From Sulfurovum sp. TSL1 (GTDB lineage Bacteria; Campylobacterota; Campylobacteria; Campylobacterales; Sulfurovaceae): a DNA stretch of 64,000 nucleotides. The stretch's first letter is position 1. Every line of letters starts with the position of its first letter. Position numbers and translations under genes: made by a program. A model generated the notes under the pieces. The model did no database searches and was not told the DNA's origin. It worked only from the letters and a program-made list of their open reading frames with translations. This document shows, piece after piece, positions 38,723-48,391 of this stretch. The stretch covers positions 1,285,106-1,349,105 of the forward strand of contig NZ_BPFI01000001.1 in NCBI RefSeq assembly GCF_019972135.1, read 5' to 3'.

Positions 38723-39815
38723 AATATTACTGATTTCTAATATGTATCCATCAAAAGAGCATCCAACATATGGTGTATTTGTTAAAAATTTTAAAGATCA
38801 AATGGAAAAACAAGAATTTGACATTAGTCAAGCATCTTTAATCTATGGTCGCGGGAATAATAAGCTTGAAAAATTAATTAAATATATTAAATTTCTTAGA
38901 GATACCATTAAATTGATAAAACAAAACAACTATGACTTGATTTATGTTCATTATATAAGCCATTCACTTTTACCCCTTTTATTTGTTCACAAAAAGATCA
39001 AAAAACCATTAGTGTTGAATGCCCATGGAAGTGATGTGTTTGTCAATAACAAGATTGGAAAATACATTCAAAAACTTGTTACTCCTATAATAAAAAGAGC
39101 TCACACCATTGTCGTTCCATCAAACTACTTTGAAGATGTTATACATCAAAAGTTTGGTATTGACAAAAAAAATATTTTTGTCTCACCATCAGGAGGTATT
39201 GACACTGATCTGTTTAGTCCACTTAATCTAAATAAAGATGAGAATCATTTTATTGTTGGCTATGTCTCACGGATCGATGAAGGTAAAGGGTGGGATATTC
39301 TTTTAAAAGCTGTTAGATTATTGATAGATGAAGATACTGAAAACTTTAAAGTTTTAATGGCAGGTGGTGGTTCACAAGAAGAACAACTGATTAAAATGGT
39401 TCAAACATTAAAGTTGGAGGAACATGTAGAATTTGTTGGAAGACTTTCTCATGAAGAACTAGTAAACTATTACAATAAAATGAATGTATTTGCATTTACT
39501 ACAAGATTAGCTGAAAGCCTCGGTCTTGTGGGCTTAGAAGCGATGGCATGTGGAGTACCGGTTATTGGATCAAATATAGGTGGTTTAAAAGGGTATATTT
39601 CAAGTGGCCAAAACGGTGAAATCTTTGAACCAGGAAATGTAGAAGACCTTGCTAAAATGATGAAAAAGTTCATAACTATGGATAAAGAGATTTATGATTC
39701 TTATTCGACCTACTCCTTACTGACAGCAAAACAATATGACTCTAATATAGTAAGCAACAATATGGGGAAAAAGCTAAAAGAAATCATCGATAAGGATTAT
39801 AAAATTGAACAATAG
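38712..39815 (+). CDS. Glycosyltransferase, GT4 family
   Basis: 367 aa, GT-B fold. N-terminal ISNMYPSKEHPTYGVFVKNF, LNAHGSDVF, and the C-terminal donor-site block LAESLGLVGLEAMACGVPVIGSNIGG are typical GT4. A sugar donor cannot be read. Overlaps the polymerase gene upstream and the GT26 gene downstream by 11 nt each, so it is part of the same unit. Confidence 0.9.
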   Translation: MKIKILLISNMYPSKEHPTYGVFVKNFKDQMEKQEFDISQASLIYGRGNNKLEKLIKYIKFLRDTIKLIKQNNYDLIYVHYISHSLLPLLFVHKKIKKPLVLNAHGSDVFVNNKIGKYIQKLVTPIIKRAHTIVVPSNYFEDVIHQKFGIDKKNIFVSPSGGIDTDLFSPLNLNKDENHFIVGYVSRIDEGKGWDILLKAVRLLIDEDTENFKVLMAGGGSQEEQLIKMVQTLKLEEHVEFVGRLSHEELVNYYNKMNVFAFTTRLAESLGLVGLEAMACGVPVIGSNIGGLKGYISSGQNGEIFEPGNVEDLAKMMKKFITMDKEIYDSYSTYSLLTAKQYDSNIVSNNMGKKLKEIIDKDYKIEQ

Positions 39816-40545
39816 AATAAACATCTTAAACTGCCCTATAGACAAACTTACAATGGATAAAACAGTCAAGGTCATTGATGAGTCAATCATCAATAAAACA
39901 CACCTGCATCATGTTGTGGTCAATGCCGCTAAAATGGTAAATATGCAAAAAGACAAAGAACTCTATGAATCTGTCGTAAGCAGTGACATCATTAATGCTG
40001 ATGGCCAAGCTGTAGTATGGGCAAGTAAGTTTCTTGGACAACCTTTACCTGAAAGAGTAGCAGGAATTGACCTTATGCAAAATCTTGTAAAACTGGCTTA
40101 TGAAAAGAACCACAAAGTATTTTTCTTTGGTGCGAAAGAAGATGTTGTAAGTGAAGTAGTAAAAAGATATAGTGAACAATACTCACAAGATATCATCGCT
40201 GGATATAGAAACGGGTATTTTGATAATGTGGACGAAGAGAGTATAGCTCGACAAATCGCCCAAAGTGGTGCCCACATACTTTTTGTAGCTATCAGTTCAC
40301 CTACAAAAGAAATATTTTTAAATAGATATAAAGATATCATTCAAACACCTTTTATCATGGGAGTCGGTGGTAGTTTCGATGTTGTCGCTGGCAAGGTTAA
40401 TCGAGCTCCACTTTGGATGCAAAATGCTGGACTAGAGTGGTTTTATAGATTTTTACAAGAACCAAGACGTATGTGGAAAAGATATCTGTACACAAACAGT
40501 ATGTTTTTATGGTTGGTTTTTAAAGAAAAGTTATTGAAAAAATAA
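39805..40545 (+). CDS. WecG/TagA/CpsF-family glycosyltransferase (GT26)
   Basis: 246 aa. NADGQAVVWASKFLGQPLPERVAGIDL and GVGGSFDVVAGKVNRAPLWMQ with the terminal GLEWFYRFLQEPRRMWKRYL are the family hallmarks. E. coli WecG transfers ManNAcA and TagA transfers ManNAc to a lipid-linked primer. With wecB and wecC in the same cluster, a ManNAcA (or ManNAc) donor is the likely choice. Confidence 0.92.
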   Translation: MNNRINILNCPIDKLTMDKTVKVIDESIINKTHLHHVVVNAAKMVNMQKDKELYESVVSSDIINADGQAVVWASKFLGQPLPERVAGIDLMQNLVKLAYEKNHKVFFFGAKEDVVSEVVKRYSEQYSQDIIAGYRNGYFDNVDEESIARQIAQSGAHILFVAISSPTKEIFLNRYKDIIQTPFIMGVGGSFDVVAGKVNRAPLWMQNAGLEWFYRFLQEPRRMWKRYLYTNSMFLWLVFKEKLLKK

Positions 40546-40596
40546 TCTAAAAACCATACTGTATTTGATATAATATTAAGAAATAAAAGCGTAATT

Positions 40597-41916
40597 ATGA
40601 AAGAACTCTCAGCTAAATCACTATTTGTATTAATAGATATTTTTGTCATCTTCACTTCTCTTCTCTTAGCTTATCTACTACGAAATCTTTTAGCAGATAT
40701 CTTTGCTGGGGCAGATAGCTATCCTCTAACTAACTATACCAGTTTCTATCCACTCTACATCATTACTATTACACTACTTGCTTATGAAGGTATCTATACA
40801 CATCGTTATGATTTTTGGCATGAGAGTAGAATTATATTCAAAGGTCTGATGTTTTCTTTCTTTATCATACTTGCGTATTTGGCACTGACTAAAAGTATGC
40901 AAGACTACTCAAGAGCAGTTATCATATTCTCTTTTCTTTTTATGACTTTACTTTTACCTATTTCCAAAAACATATGTAAAAAATTGCTTTTCAAATTTGG
41001 CCTATGGAGAAGAAGCGCAAAAATTTATGGAAATGATCCATTCTTAAAGGATGAGATATTCGGAAATCATTATCTTGGTTATGTTGATGATAAGGCAGAT
41101 AAGCCCAAAACGGTATTCATCAACTCTCATAATGAAAATTTAAGCACACTCAAACAAATTATAGATCAAGAGATAGGAGAAAGGCATGAGGTGATATTTA
41201 TCCCTCTTATAGATGACTATGATCTAACGCGTTCTCATATTTATCGATTATCAAATACTCATACAAATCTCATCGTATTTCAAAATCGTTTAAAGTGCCA
41301 ATATAGGCTACTAGCAAAGAAAATTTCTGATTTACTAATGTCCATTATTATTTTTCCTCTACTTCTGCCTATCATGCTTTATATCGCATACAAAATAAGA
41401 AAAGAAGAACCTGGTAGTTCCATCTTATTTAAACAAGAACGACTTGGTCAAAATGGAAAAAATTTTGTATGTTATAAGTTCAGAACGATGTTCGAAGAGA
41501 GTGATGAAAAACTTAACACTTATCTAAAACAAAATCCTGAAGAAATTGAGTTTTATGACACTTACCACAAGTATCAAAATGATCCTCGCATTACCAAAAT
41601 AGGTAACACGTTAAGAAGAACATCCTTAGACGAACTTCCACAGATTTTCAATGTCTTTAAAAACGAGATGAGCTTCATAGGACCTCGTCCCTATATGTTA
41701 AATGAAAAAGAAAAAATAGGCAAAGATATCGACACCGTTCTTACAGTAAAACCTGGCATTACAGGTCTTTGGCAAGTCAGTGGTCGTAGTGAAGTAGACT
41801 TTCACTCCCGTGTCGAACTTGACACCTGGTACATCAGAAACTGGAACCTTTGGATGGACCTGGTTATCTTACTCAAAACAGTAAAGACTGTACTGGTACG
41901 TGAAGGAGCAAGTTAG
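40597..41916 (+). CDS. Undecaprenyl-phosphate sugar phosphotransferase (WbaP-like)
   Basis: 439 aa. Four N-terminal helices and a variable middle region precede the catalytic polyprenyl glycosylphosphotransferase domain: one helix near residue 250, FKQERLGQNGKNFVCYKFRTM, RRTSLDELPQIFNVFK, SFIGPRP and PGITGLWQVSGR. It would start repeat-unit assembly by transferring a sugar phosphate to undecaprenyl phosphate. Its TAG stop is the first unit of a heptamer array. Confidence 0.92.
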   Translation: MKELSAKSLFVLIDIFVIFTSLLLAYLLRNLLADIFAGADSYPLTNYTSFYPLYIITITLLAYEGIYTHRYDFWHESRIIFKGLMFSFFIILAYLALTKSMQDYSRAVIIFSFLFMTLLLPISKNICKKLLFKFGLWRRSAKIYGNDPFLKDEIFGNHYLGYVDDKADKPKTVFINSHNENLSTLKQIIDQEIGERHEVIFIPLIDDYDLTRSHIYRLSNTHTNLIVFQNRLKCQYRLLAKKISDLLMSIIIFPLLLPIMLYIAYKIRKEEPGSSILFKQERLGQNGKNFVCYKFRTMFEESDEKLNTYLKQNPEEIEFYDTYHKYQNDPRITKIGNTLRRTSLDELPQIFNVFKNEMSFIGPRPYMLNEKEKIGKDIDTVLTVKPGITGLWQVSGRSEVDFHSRVELDTWYIRNWNLWMDLVILLKTVKTVLVREGAS

Positions 41917-41948
41917 TGCTAAGTGCTAAGTGCTAAGTGCTAAGTGCT
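41914..41948. repeat. Five-copy heptanucleotide array
   Basis: TAGTGCT followed by four exact AAGTGCT units in tandem. The first three bases are the stop codon of the sugar transferase gene. The reverse complement (AGCACTT, or CTTAGCA in another phase) matches the CNTARCA family found in and around fcl. Confidence 0.9.
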
Positions 41949-42025
41949 ATTATGTCATAATATTTGACTACATTAACATATGTCAAGTAATTTCACCTAA
42001 ACAATATCAAAACAAAAGGTTCACA

Positions 42026-43078
42026 TTGCAAAACAATACCCAATATATAGAAGAGGATAAAATAGACCTAAGAGAACTCTTCACAGTACTTAAAAAACGA
42101 AAAAAACTGATCTGGGGGGTGACTGCTCTCTTGACCATAGTTGCAGCTGCCTTTGTCTTCACTGCTACACAGTGGTGGCAAGTTAATGCTACACTTGAGA
42201 TAGGTAAATATATAGACCAAAAAACAGGGAAAGAAATTTATCTTGAGAATGGCTCAGGAGTATCTGAACGACTGAAAGTTCAATACATCGATGTATATGA
42301 ACATGTCAAAGATCGTGATAGTAAAATACAATCTATTAATGCTTCTAAAAAAAATCCGCAATTCATCTCTATCACTGCTCTTGGCAAAGAGAACAAACTT
42401 GCACTGAATGAAATCCAAAAGGTGATCGATGACCTACAAAACAAGCACCGAAAGATCATTGACGAGATCATTGCCAACAAGCAGTCTACCCTTGACCAAA
42501 TAGATAGAGATATCTTTCAGGTCAACCATAACAAAATACCCAAAGTTACAGAAAGCATAGAGTACATTAGAAAAGTGCAACTGCCTTCTCTCGATAAAAA
42601 AATAGTCGCAGTTGAATCGAATCTTAAAAACTCGATCAGAGAAAAAGATGAAGCTATCAAAAACCTCACATCACTCAATGGTGAAGCTTCACTAGCAGCT
42701 TTAAGAATGGCACAGATACAAGGGCTGGAATATAAGATCTCTGAAAACGAAATAAAATTGATAGACTTAAATAACCAAAAACAAGAACTAATGTCGACCA
42801 CACTACCTGCTCTGGAAAGAGAAATAGAAAGTCTCAAAAGAATTGATCTCGCATCACTCCAAGAAAAACGCCACTTAACCATCCTTTCTATGCAGCCCCA
42901 TAATTATAAAAATACAAAAATAGTAGGTAGCATCATCACACAGGATAAACCTGTAAAACCTAAAAAAGCACTCATTATCATCGTTGCTTTTATCACTGGC
43001 TTGATGCTTTCAACCTTTTTAGCATTCTTTTTGGAGTTTATCAATCAGGGTCCTAAAAAAGAGGAAATAGAAGTTTAA
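42026..43078 (+). CDS. Wzz-family chain-length determinant
   Basis: 350 aa from TTG 42026, which has AAAGG at 42015-42019. An earlier GTG at 41930 lies inside the repeat array and its translation looks random, so it is rejected. Residue layout is an N-terminal helix (VTALLTIVAAAFVF), a long coiled-coil periplasmic part rich in Lys/Glu/Asn, and a C-terminal helix after the proline-rich KPVKPKK. This is the Wzz topology. No kinase domain follows, so it is not a Wzc-type protein. Confidence 0.88.
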   Translation: MQNNTQYIEEDKIDLRELFTVLKKRKKLIWGVTALLTIVAAAFVFTATQWWQVNATLEIGKYIDQKTGKEIYLENGSGVSERLKVQYIDVYEHVKDRDSKIQSINASKKNPQFISITALGKENKLALNEIQKVIDDLQNKHRKIIDEIIANKQSTLDQIDRDIFQVNHNKIPKVTESIEYIRKVQLPSLDKKIVAVESNLKNSIREKDEAIKNLTSLNGEASLAALRMAQIQGLEYKISENEIKLIDLNNQKQELMSTTLPALEREIESLKRIDLASLQEKRHLTILSMQPHNYKNTKIVGSIITQDKPVKPKKALIIIVAFITGLMLSTFLAFFLEFINQGPKKEEIEV

Positions 43079-43106
43079 GCTTCTTATTTTCTTTAAGCAG
43101 ATACTT

Positions 43107-44360
43107 ATGAAGATTACAAAATTTACTCTAAATGCATATCAAAAATTTCAGGAAGAAAGTCTATTTATAAGAATATTTCAAATTACTTTGTTTATTTGGT
43201 TATTTTCAATTCCACTTAAAAATGCTATATATCAGATAAGTACTGTTTTAATCATTATTCTCTTCTTGATACATTATTTTTATTATAAGCAAAAAGATTT
43301 TCTATTGGGAATTTTAACGACCTATAAAAAAGTACTTATAGTGTTTTTACTTTTTATTGCTTCTATGCTACTCTCTACCTTATTTGGGATTAGCGAGAAA
43401 CATGAAATTTTTTCTATATTCAAATACATTTACAGATATATATTTATTTTTATCATTTTGCTATACTTTTATAAGCAATCTTTTTTTTCTAAAAAATACT
43501 TATTATCAGCCATATTTATTGTATTATTTATTAACTCGTTAGATGGTATCTATCAATATTTTGTAGGTCTAGACTTTATAGGAAATAAACCTCCTGATAG
43601 ATCGCTATTATTAACAGGAGCAGTTTATCATCATAATCCATTTGGTCTTTTAATGACAATTGCTGCAAGTATGTCACTGGTTTTATTTTTTGATAAAAAC
43701 AATTATACGATATTTAAATATGATAAAATATTCTATTTTGTAGCCTTACTTATGTTTCTTTTTACCTTATTTCATTCTCAATCAAGATCTGCTTGGGTCA
43801 TGTTTGGGATCATTTCTGTAGGCTACATGTTTGTATATATAAAAAATTATGGTATAGATAAAAAATTATTTTTTTCCATATCTACATTACTGATTATTTC
43901 AACACTATTTTTTCTAGTGGATGATAATTTATTTCATAGATTGACTTTACTGATTCAAGGGAACAGTTCGGGAAGAACAACCATAATTTGGCCATTTACC
44001 ATAGAAAAGATTATGGATTCACCGATCTTAGGCTATGGTATTAATACGTATAAAATGCTAGCAGTTGGAACTCCATCTGTTTATCATGCAGGTGTACATA
44101 ACTTAACCTTGGAATTCTTACTTTATACTGGGATTATAGGATTTTCCATTTTTTTATATCTCATTATAATTACACTAAAAGAGAGCTTTAGTAAAAGAAA
44201 AATAATATACTTCATACTTTTTAGTTCATATTTTATCTTACTACAATTTGATGGTAGTCTCATCGACGGTAAAGTGCATCAGAATATATTTATATTACTA
44301 CTCTTTTTTATTTACTCTTTTAGATTAGATAAAAATACTTCTAGTGAACAATATAAATAG
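43107..44360 (+). CDS. O-antigen ligase family protein (WaaL-like)
   Basis: 417 aa, about ten helices. The large periplasmic loop contains GNSSGRTTIIWPFTIEKI and GYGINTYK with the following HAGVHNLTLEFLLYTGIIG, a pattern common to O-antigen ligases (conserved Arg and His). It would attach the polymerised chain to lipid A-core, but a second polymerase is possible. Ends 17 nt from the convergent fucosyltransferase gene. Confidence 0.8.
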   Translation: MKITKFTLNAYQKFQEESLFIRIFQITLFIWLFSIPLKNAIYQISTVLIIILFLIHYFYYKQKDFLLGILTTYKKVLIVFLLFIASMLLSTLFGISEKHEIFSIFKYIYRYIFIFIILLYFYKQSFFSKKYLLSAIFIVLFINSLDGIYQYFVGLDFIGNKPPDRSLLLTGAVYHHNPFGLLMTIAASMSLVLFFDKNNYTIFKYDKIFYFVALLMFLFTLFHSQSRSAWVMFGIISVGYMFVYIKNYGIDKKLFFSISTLLIISTLFFLVDDNLFHRLTLLIQGNSSGRTTIIWPFTIEKIMDSPILGYGINTYKMLAVGTPSVYHAGVHNLTLEFLLYTGIIGFSIFLYLIIITLKESFSKRKIIYFILFSSYFILLQFDGSLIDGKVHQNIFILLLFFIYSFRLDKNTSSEQYK

Positions 44361-44377
44361 GTTTATAGTGATTTTTA

Positions 44378-45388
44378 TTAAAAATTTTTTATAAAATTAT
44401 GGATTCTCCAGAGCACAAATCGTACTAGGTCTGGTAAATATCTTACTCTCATTATTCTTCGGTTATATATTTTATAATCAGATACTGGAGATCTGTCTTC
44501 TTTTGAATTCTCGACGATATGATTGATCATTGCCAGTAAGTTATACTCTTCGATCACTCTTCTTCTGGCCTCTTTTACAGCAGGTAGCCTTCTTTCATAT
44601 TCACCCGGAGTAGATATAATTTTTTTGATCTTTTCAATAGAGCCTTCAACATCATAAATATCTATTAAAATTAAACTCTCTTCTGGAAAATACTCATAGA
44701 CATTAGGACATCCAAAATAAATAGGAACCGTGAACCCTAAAAAAGCATCTGCCAATTTTTCAGTCCAAACGTTTGGAGCATACTGATTTTCAATGGCAAC
44801 ATGAAATTCATAATCATCCAAAGCTGCTGCTTTTGTTTCAATCCACTTAAACCCTCTACCGAACCGTTCTAATTCAGGAATTCTTTCTTCCATGATTTTT
44901 GTAAATTCATATCTCAATTTGTGTATCGTATGTCCTTGTTTTTTGTTTGAACACACAGTTGATATTTTCTTTGTTTTTTTCGGATGTGATACAGGGACAA
45001 TAGTGTCATAGTCTTTCCCATAAAACCAGTTATTGCCTGTTTGTGAACGAATGGCATTTGGATGAGGCAAAACTTTCTCATCTTGATTGGTTATCAGGTA
45101 ATGAAACTGTTTAGCAAATGCCCTACCATATCTTGTAATAGAACTTGGTTCTGTTGTCACTAGTATAGTATTTTCTTTGGAACATGATAATGTTTCAATA
45201 CCATTAGGCATGATCTTAGGAACATCATCTATGACAACTAACCAATCATAATTTTTCTCTAGCGGGTTAAATGTAAATGAACAAGATCCCCATTTCGCTG
45301 CATTACCTGGTGACTGCATTCTATACACTGATTCTTCATCTGCTAGGCTACTGCGATTTACTAATTTTACTCTAATTTCTTGTTTCAT
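44378..45388 (-). CDS. Fucosyltransferase-like glycosyltransferase, GT10 family
   Basis: 336 aa. The GT10 C-terminal signature FHVAIENQYAPNVWTEKLAD then FLGFTVPIYFGCPNV is clear. Members transfer L-fucose from GDP-fucose (alpha-1,3/1,4). That matches the manC-gmd-fcl cassette elsewhere in the window and gives GDP-fucose a user. The basic C-terminal tail (RRIMRVRYLPDLVRFVLWR) may bind membrane. 22 nt downstream of the next minus-strand gene. Confidence 0.88.
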   Translation of the reverse strand: MKQEIRVKLVNRSSLADEESVYRMQSPGNAAKWGSCSFTFNPLEKNYDWLVVIDDVPKIMPNGIETLSCSKENTILVTTEPSSITRYGRAFAKQFHYLITNQDEKVLPHPNAIRSQTGNNWFYGKDYDTIVPVSHPKKTKKISTVCSNKKQGHTIHKLRYEFTKIMEERIPELERFGRGFKWIETKAAALDDYEFHVAIENQYAPNVWTEKLADAFLGFTVPIYFGCPNVYEYFPEESLILIDIYDVEGSIEKIKKIISTPGEYERRLPAVKEARRRVIEEYNLLAMINHIVENSKEDRSPVSDYKIYNRRIMRVRYLPDLVRFVLWRIHNFIKNF

Positions 45389-45410
45389 CTATCCTCATTC
45401 TTTCAATCCA

Positions 45411-46196
45411 TTAATACCAATATTTTTCAATCCATTTGGTTGGTTTACATGCCTTATATAGTCTTTTCCATTTGTGGCCTTTTTTCAATGCCCAAACACC
45501 ATTGATAGCCTCTCTTGGATTAGGCGTTCCATGAAATGCAATGACTTTCAGACCTGGTCTATCTTTAGGTATCTGTGGAGTTATAAAATGTCTTAATGGA
45601 CCTATTTTAGGCATACAGTGAAACCTGAATGAACAGAACCAATTGTCTGGCCAAAAATTTAAAGAACCATATTTTTCTATCACTTTACTAGACAAATATT
45701 CCTGAGAAGCTGTAAAAAATCTATCTGCGACTTCTTTTGGGTGCTTTTCAAAATACTCTTTTATATACCCTAATGTTCCAACTTGCCAAGAATAACACGT
45801 TGCTTGACCAACATTATTACCTTTACTGTTCCAATCATTGATGATATAAAACTGATCATTTTTTGGATAATCAAACAATTCATCTAAATTAGAAATAATA
45901 ACCACATCCAGATCAAAAAAGAAAACTCTCTGATTTTGCAGTCCCCCCAAATCATCATCACATAGTCCAGCCTCTTTTCGATAGGCATAGTATGTCTGGT
46001 ACTCTTTGATGGTATTCAAAACAGGAAGAGGCTTGACTATGATGTCATTATTAAATCCTTCAGAATCATCAGTAAAACAATAAAAGTCCACATTATATGA
46101 AGTATTTCTTACGACCATGTTATGAAGTATATTTACATACTCTGCGTCATAAGCATTACCCCATTTGATGCATATCACGTTGACTGTTTTTTTCAT
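45411..46196 (-). CDS. Putative glycosyltransferase (GT-A type, DxD)
   Basis: 261 aa. Starts MKKTVNVICIKWGNAYDAEY and has a DxD motif at residues 95-97 (FFFDLDVVI) with a WPDNWFCSF block and a C-terminal FHGTPNPREAI, typical of small GT-A transferases related to GT8. Donor and acceptor are unknown. The gap to the next gene is 72 nt, so a separate promoter is possible. Confidence 0.72.
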   Translation of the reverse strand: MKKTVNVICIKWGNAYDAEYVNILHNMVVRNTSYNVDFYCFTDDSEGFNNDIIVKPLPVLNTIKEYQTYYAYRKEAGLCDDDLGGLQNQRVFFFDLDVVIISNLDELFDYPKNDQFYIINDWNSKGNNVGQATCYSWQVGTLGYIKEYFEKHPKEVADRFFTASQEYLSSKVIEKYGSLNFWPDNWFCSFRFHCMPKIGPLRHFITPQIPKDRPGLKVIAFHGTPNPREAINGVWALKKGHKWKRLYKACKPTKWIEKYWY

Positions 46197-46268
46197 ACCT
46201 ACCCTCTTTTAAAATTTTTGATTTCTGTGATTTTCTTCTGACCGTATTTTATCAAAATTATTCTATTT

Positions 46269-47258
46269 TCACTGCGATGCTTTATCAAAGGAGTTAAAGA
46301 TTTTTTGGATCATCTTTTCTGTTATGAGAGTTGAGTTAAACATTTTATGTGCTTTTTCCCATCCTTTTTTTGAAATTTCTAATCTCTTTTCCTCATTGTT
46401 TTTATAAAAAATGAGTTTTTCTTTTAGATCTTCAAAATCGTCAAAATATATGATTTCATCATTTAAAAAGAGTGTATCGAACTCTGGAATTTTAGGAGAG
46501 AATACTAAACAACCTTGTGCCAATAATTGTATGATCCTATCAGATGAATAGAGTGGAATATCATTGTACCTGCTATAATTTATTGCCATTTTTGATTTAA
46601 TAACAGTATTTAAAAATTTTTGACCAAATATCAAGGATTTTTTATTATGACCAAAAATTTTGAAGTCAATCTCCTCTATTTCAGAAAGCTTATGGATAAA
46701 ATCTTTTCTATTATCATCACTTCGACCAATAAAAATCAAATCATACTCAAATGCTTTATTTTCAAATGCTTTTAATGTTTCAATAGAATCATCACACATA
46801 TTTGGCATATACTCAAAATTTGTTCTGTTCGTAAAAAATTGTTTATAATACTTTGGAGAGGTTGTCGCAAAAAAAGTATCTAAATATGGCAATCTATCAT
46901 TTATATGTGTTATTCTATCAAAAGGGTCTACCCACCACATAGCAATTTTAATATCTGGAAAAGATTCTTTTATCTTTTTCAAAGTACTTGTATAGACTAA
47001 TTCAGAATGTCCTAACAAAAGCAGATCCGGATTAAGATTATGAATAGTTTCAAGAAGCTTTTCATTCATTTTTGTTCTACCGAGTTTTTTTCGCTTCAAA
47101 AAAGTTGAATTTTTAGCTACTTCTCTATAGCTAAAGTCATAAACAAAATGACCATTTCTAATTAACCCATTCGTTATTTTTCTATCAATTGAATAAAATA
47201 CTTGACCAAGCTTTGATTCACTAAAGTTTGCACAATGTAGCACCTTTAGACTTTTCAT
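46269..47258 (-). CDS. Putative glycosyltransferase (GT-B, CgeB-like)
   Basis: 329 aa. [30 protein letters not shown] and the C-terminal [27 protein letters not shown] match the CgeB-like / group 1 glycosyltransferase pattern. Overlaps the second wecB by 4 nt. It is AT-rich, like its neighbours. Confidence 0.72.
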   Translation of the reverse strand: MKSLKVLHCANFSESKLGQVFYSIDRKITNGLIRNGHFVYDFSYREVAKNSTFLKRKKLGRTKMNEKLLETIHNLNPDLLLLGHSELVYTSTLKKIKESFPDIKIAMWWVDPFDRITHINDRLPYLDTFFATTSPKYYKQFFTNRTNFEYMPNMCDDSIETLKAFENKAFEYDLIFIGRSDDNRKDFIHKLSEIEEIDFKIFGHNKKSLIFGQKFLNTVIKSKMAINYSRYNDIPLYSSDRIIQLLAQGCLVFSPKIPEFDTLFLNDEIIYFDDFEDLKEKLIFYKNNEEKRLEISKKGWEKAHKMFNSTLITEKMIQKIFNSFDKASQ

Positions 47259-48391
47259 ATGTACTGCCTTTTTATAAAGTCTACAATTCTCTCACACGCT
47301 TTCCCATCACCATAGGGGTTATGTGCTTTACTCATTCTCTCATATTCATTTTCATCATCTAAAAGCTTTTGTGCTTCATCTATGATCGTTTGCGAATGTG
47401 TCCCCACCAGTTTCACTGTGCCTGCTTCAATTGCTTCTGGTCGTTCAGTGGTATCTCTCATTACAAGTACCGGTTTTCCTAAACTAGGTGCTTCCTCTTG
47501 TACACCCCCGGAGTCTGTGATGATGAAATATGATTTATTCATCATATAGATAAAACTTTCATAGTGAAGTGGGTCTATCAAGAATACATTTGATACATCT
47601 GATAGTATCTCTTTTACAGGTTTTTGTACATTTGGGTTTAAGTGTACTGGATAAACTATATCAGCATCTGGATTGTTTAATGCTAGTATTTTTAGTGCTT
47701 CACAAATATTGATAAATCCTTGACCAAAGTTCTCTCTTCTGTGTCCGGTTACAAGTATCAATTTCTTAGTATCATTTAATTGATATTGAGAATTTATAGA
47801 TGCAATGATTTTATTTTTTAGTTGAGGATTATTTTCTATCTTATCTAAAGCTAAAAATAGTGCATCAATCACAGTGTTACCAGTGACTATAATACTATCT
47901 TCATTTTTATTTTCATTTAAAAGATTTTTTTGACTTGTCGTGGTTGGTGCAAAGTGATAGTTAGCTAACACACCAGTTATTTGTCTGTTTGCTTCTTCCG
48001 GCCAAGGGCTATATATATTACCAGTTCTTAAACCAGCTTCCACATGTCCTACTTTTATCTTATTATAAAAAGCAGCAAGAGAACTAGCACTTGTAGTTGT
48101 CGTATCTCCATGGACCAACACAATATCAGGATTAAAGTCAGCTAATACATCTTTCATACCTAATAAAACATTGGATGTTACATCAAATAAATCTTGCTCT
48201 GGTTTCATAATATTCAAATCATAATCAGGCTTGATATCAAACATATCAAGAACTTGATCTAACATCTCTCTATGTTGTGCGGTTACACATACTTTTGATT
48301 GAATGGAAGTCTCTTTTTCAAGTTTTTTTACTAAAGGTGCCATTTTTATGGCTTCTGGTCTTGTTCCGAATACTAAAAGTACTTTTTTCAT
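47255..48391 (-). CDS. wecB: UDP-N-acetylglucosamine 2-epimerase, copy 2
   Basis: 378 aa. All hallmarks of copy 1 are kept ([53 protein letters not shown]) and the proteins align without large gaps at high identity by eye. There is no wecC beside it. It overlaps the genes on both sides by 4 nt, so it belongs to the glycosyltransferase operon and probably supplies UDP-ManNAc there. Confidence 0.93.
   Translation of the reverse strand: MKKVLLVFGTRPEAIKMAPLVKKLEKETSIQSKVCVTAQHREMLDQVLDMFDIKPDYDLNIMKPEQDLFDVTSNVLLGMKDVLADFNPDIVLVHGDTTTTSASSLAAFYNKIKVGHVEAGLRTGNIYSPWPEEANRQITGVLANYHFAPTTTSQKNLLNENKNEDSIIVTGNTVIDALFLALDKIENNPQLKNKIIASINSQYQLNDTKKLILVTGHRRENFGQGFINICEALKILALNNPDADIVYPVHLNPNVQKPVKEILSDVSNVFLIDPLHYESFIYMMNKSYFIITDSGGVQEEAPSLGKPVLVMRDTTERPEAIEAGTVKLVGTHSQTIIDEAQKLLDDENEYERMSKAHNPYGDGKACERIVDFIKRQYI

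Noticed and set aside
41930-42025. GTG start for the Wzz gene inside the heptamer array
   Set aside because: The added residues come from repeat DNA and there is no ribosome site; TTG at 42026 has AAAGG upstream.
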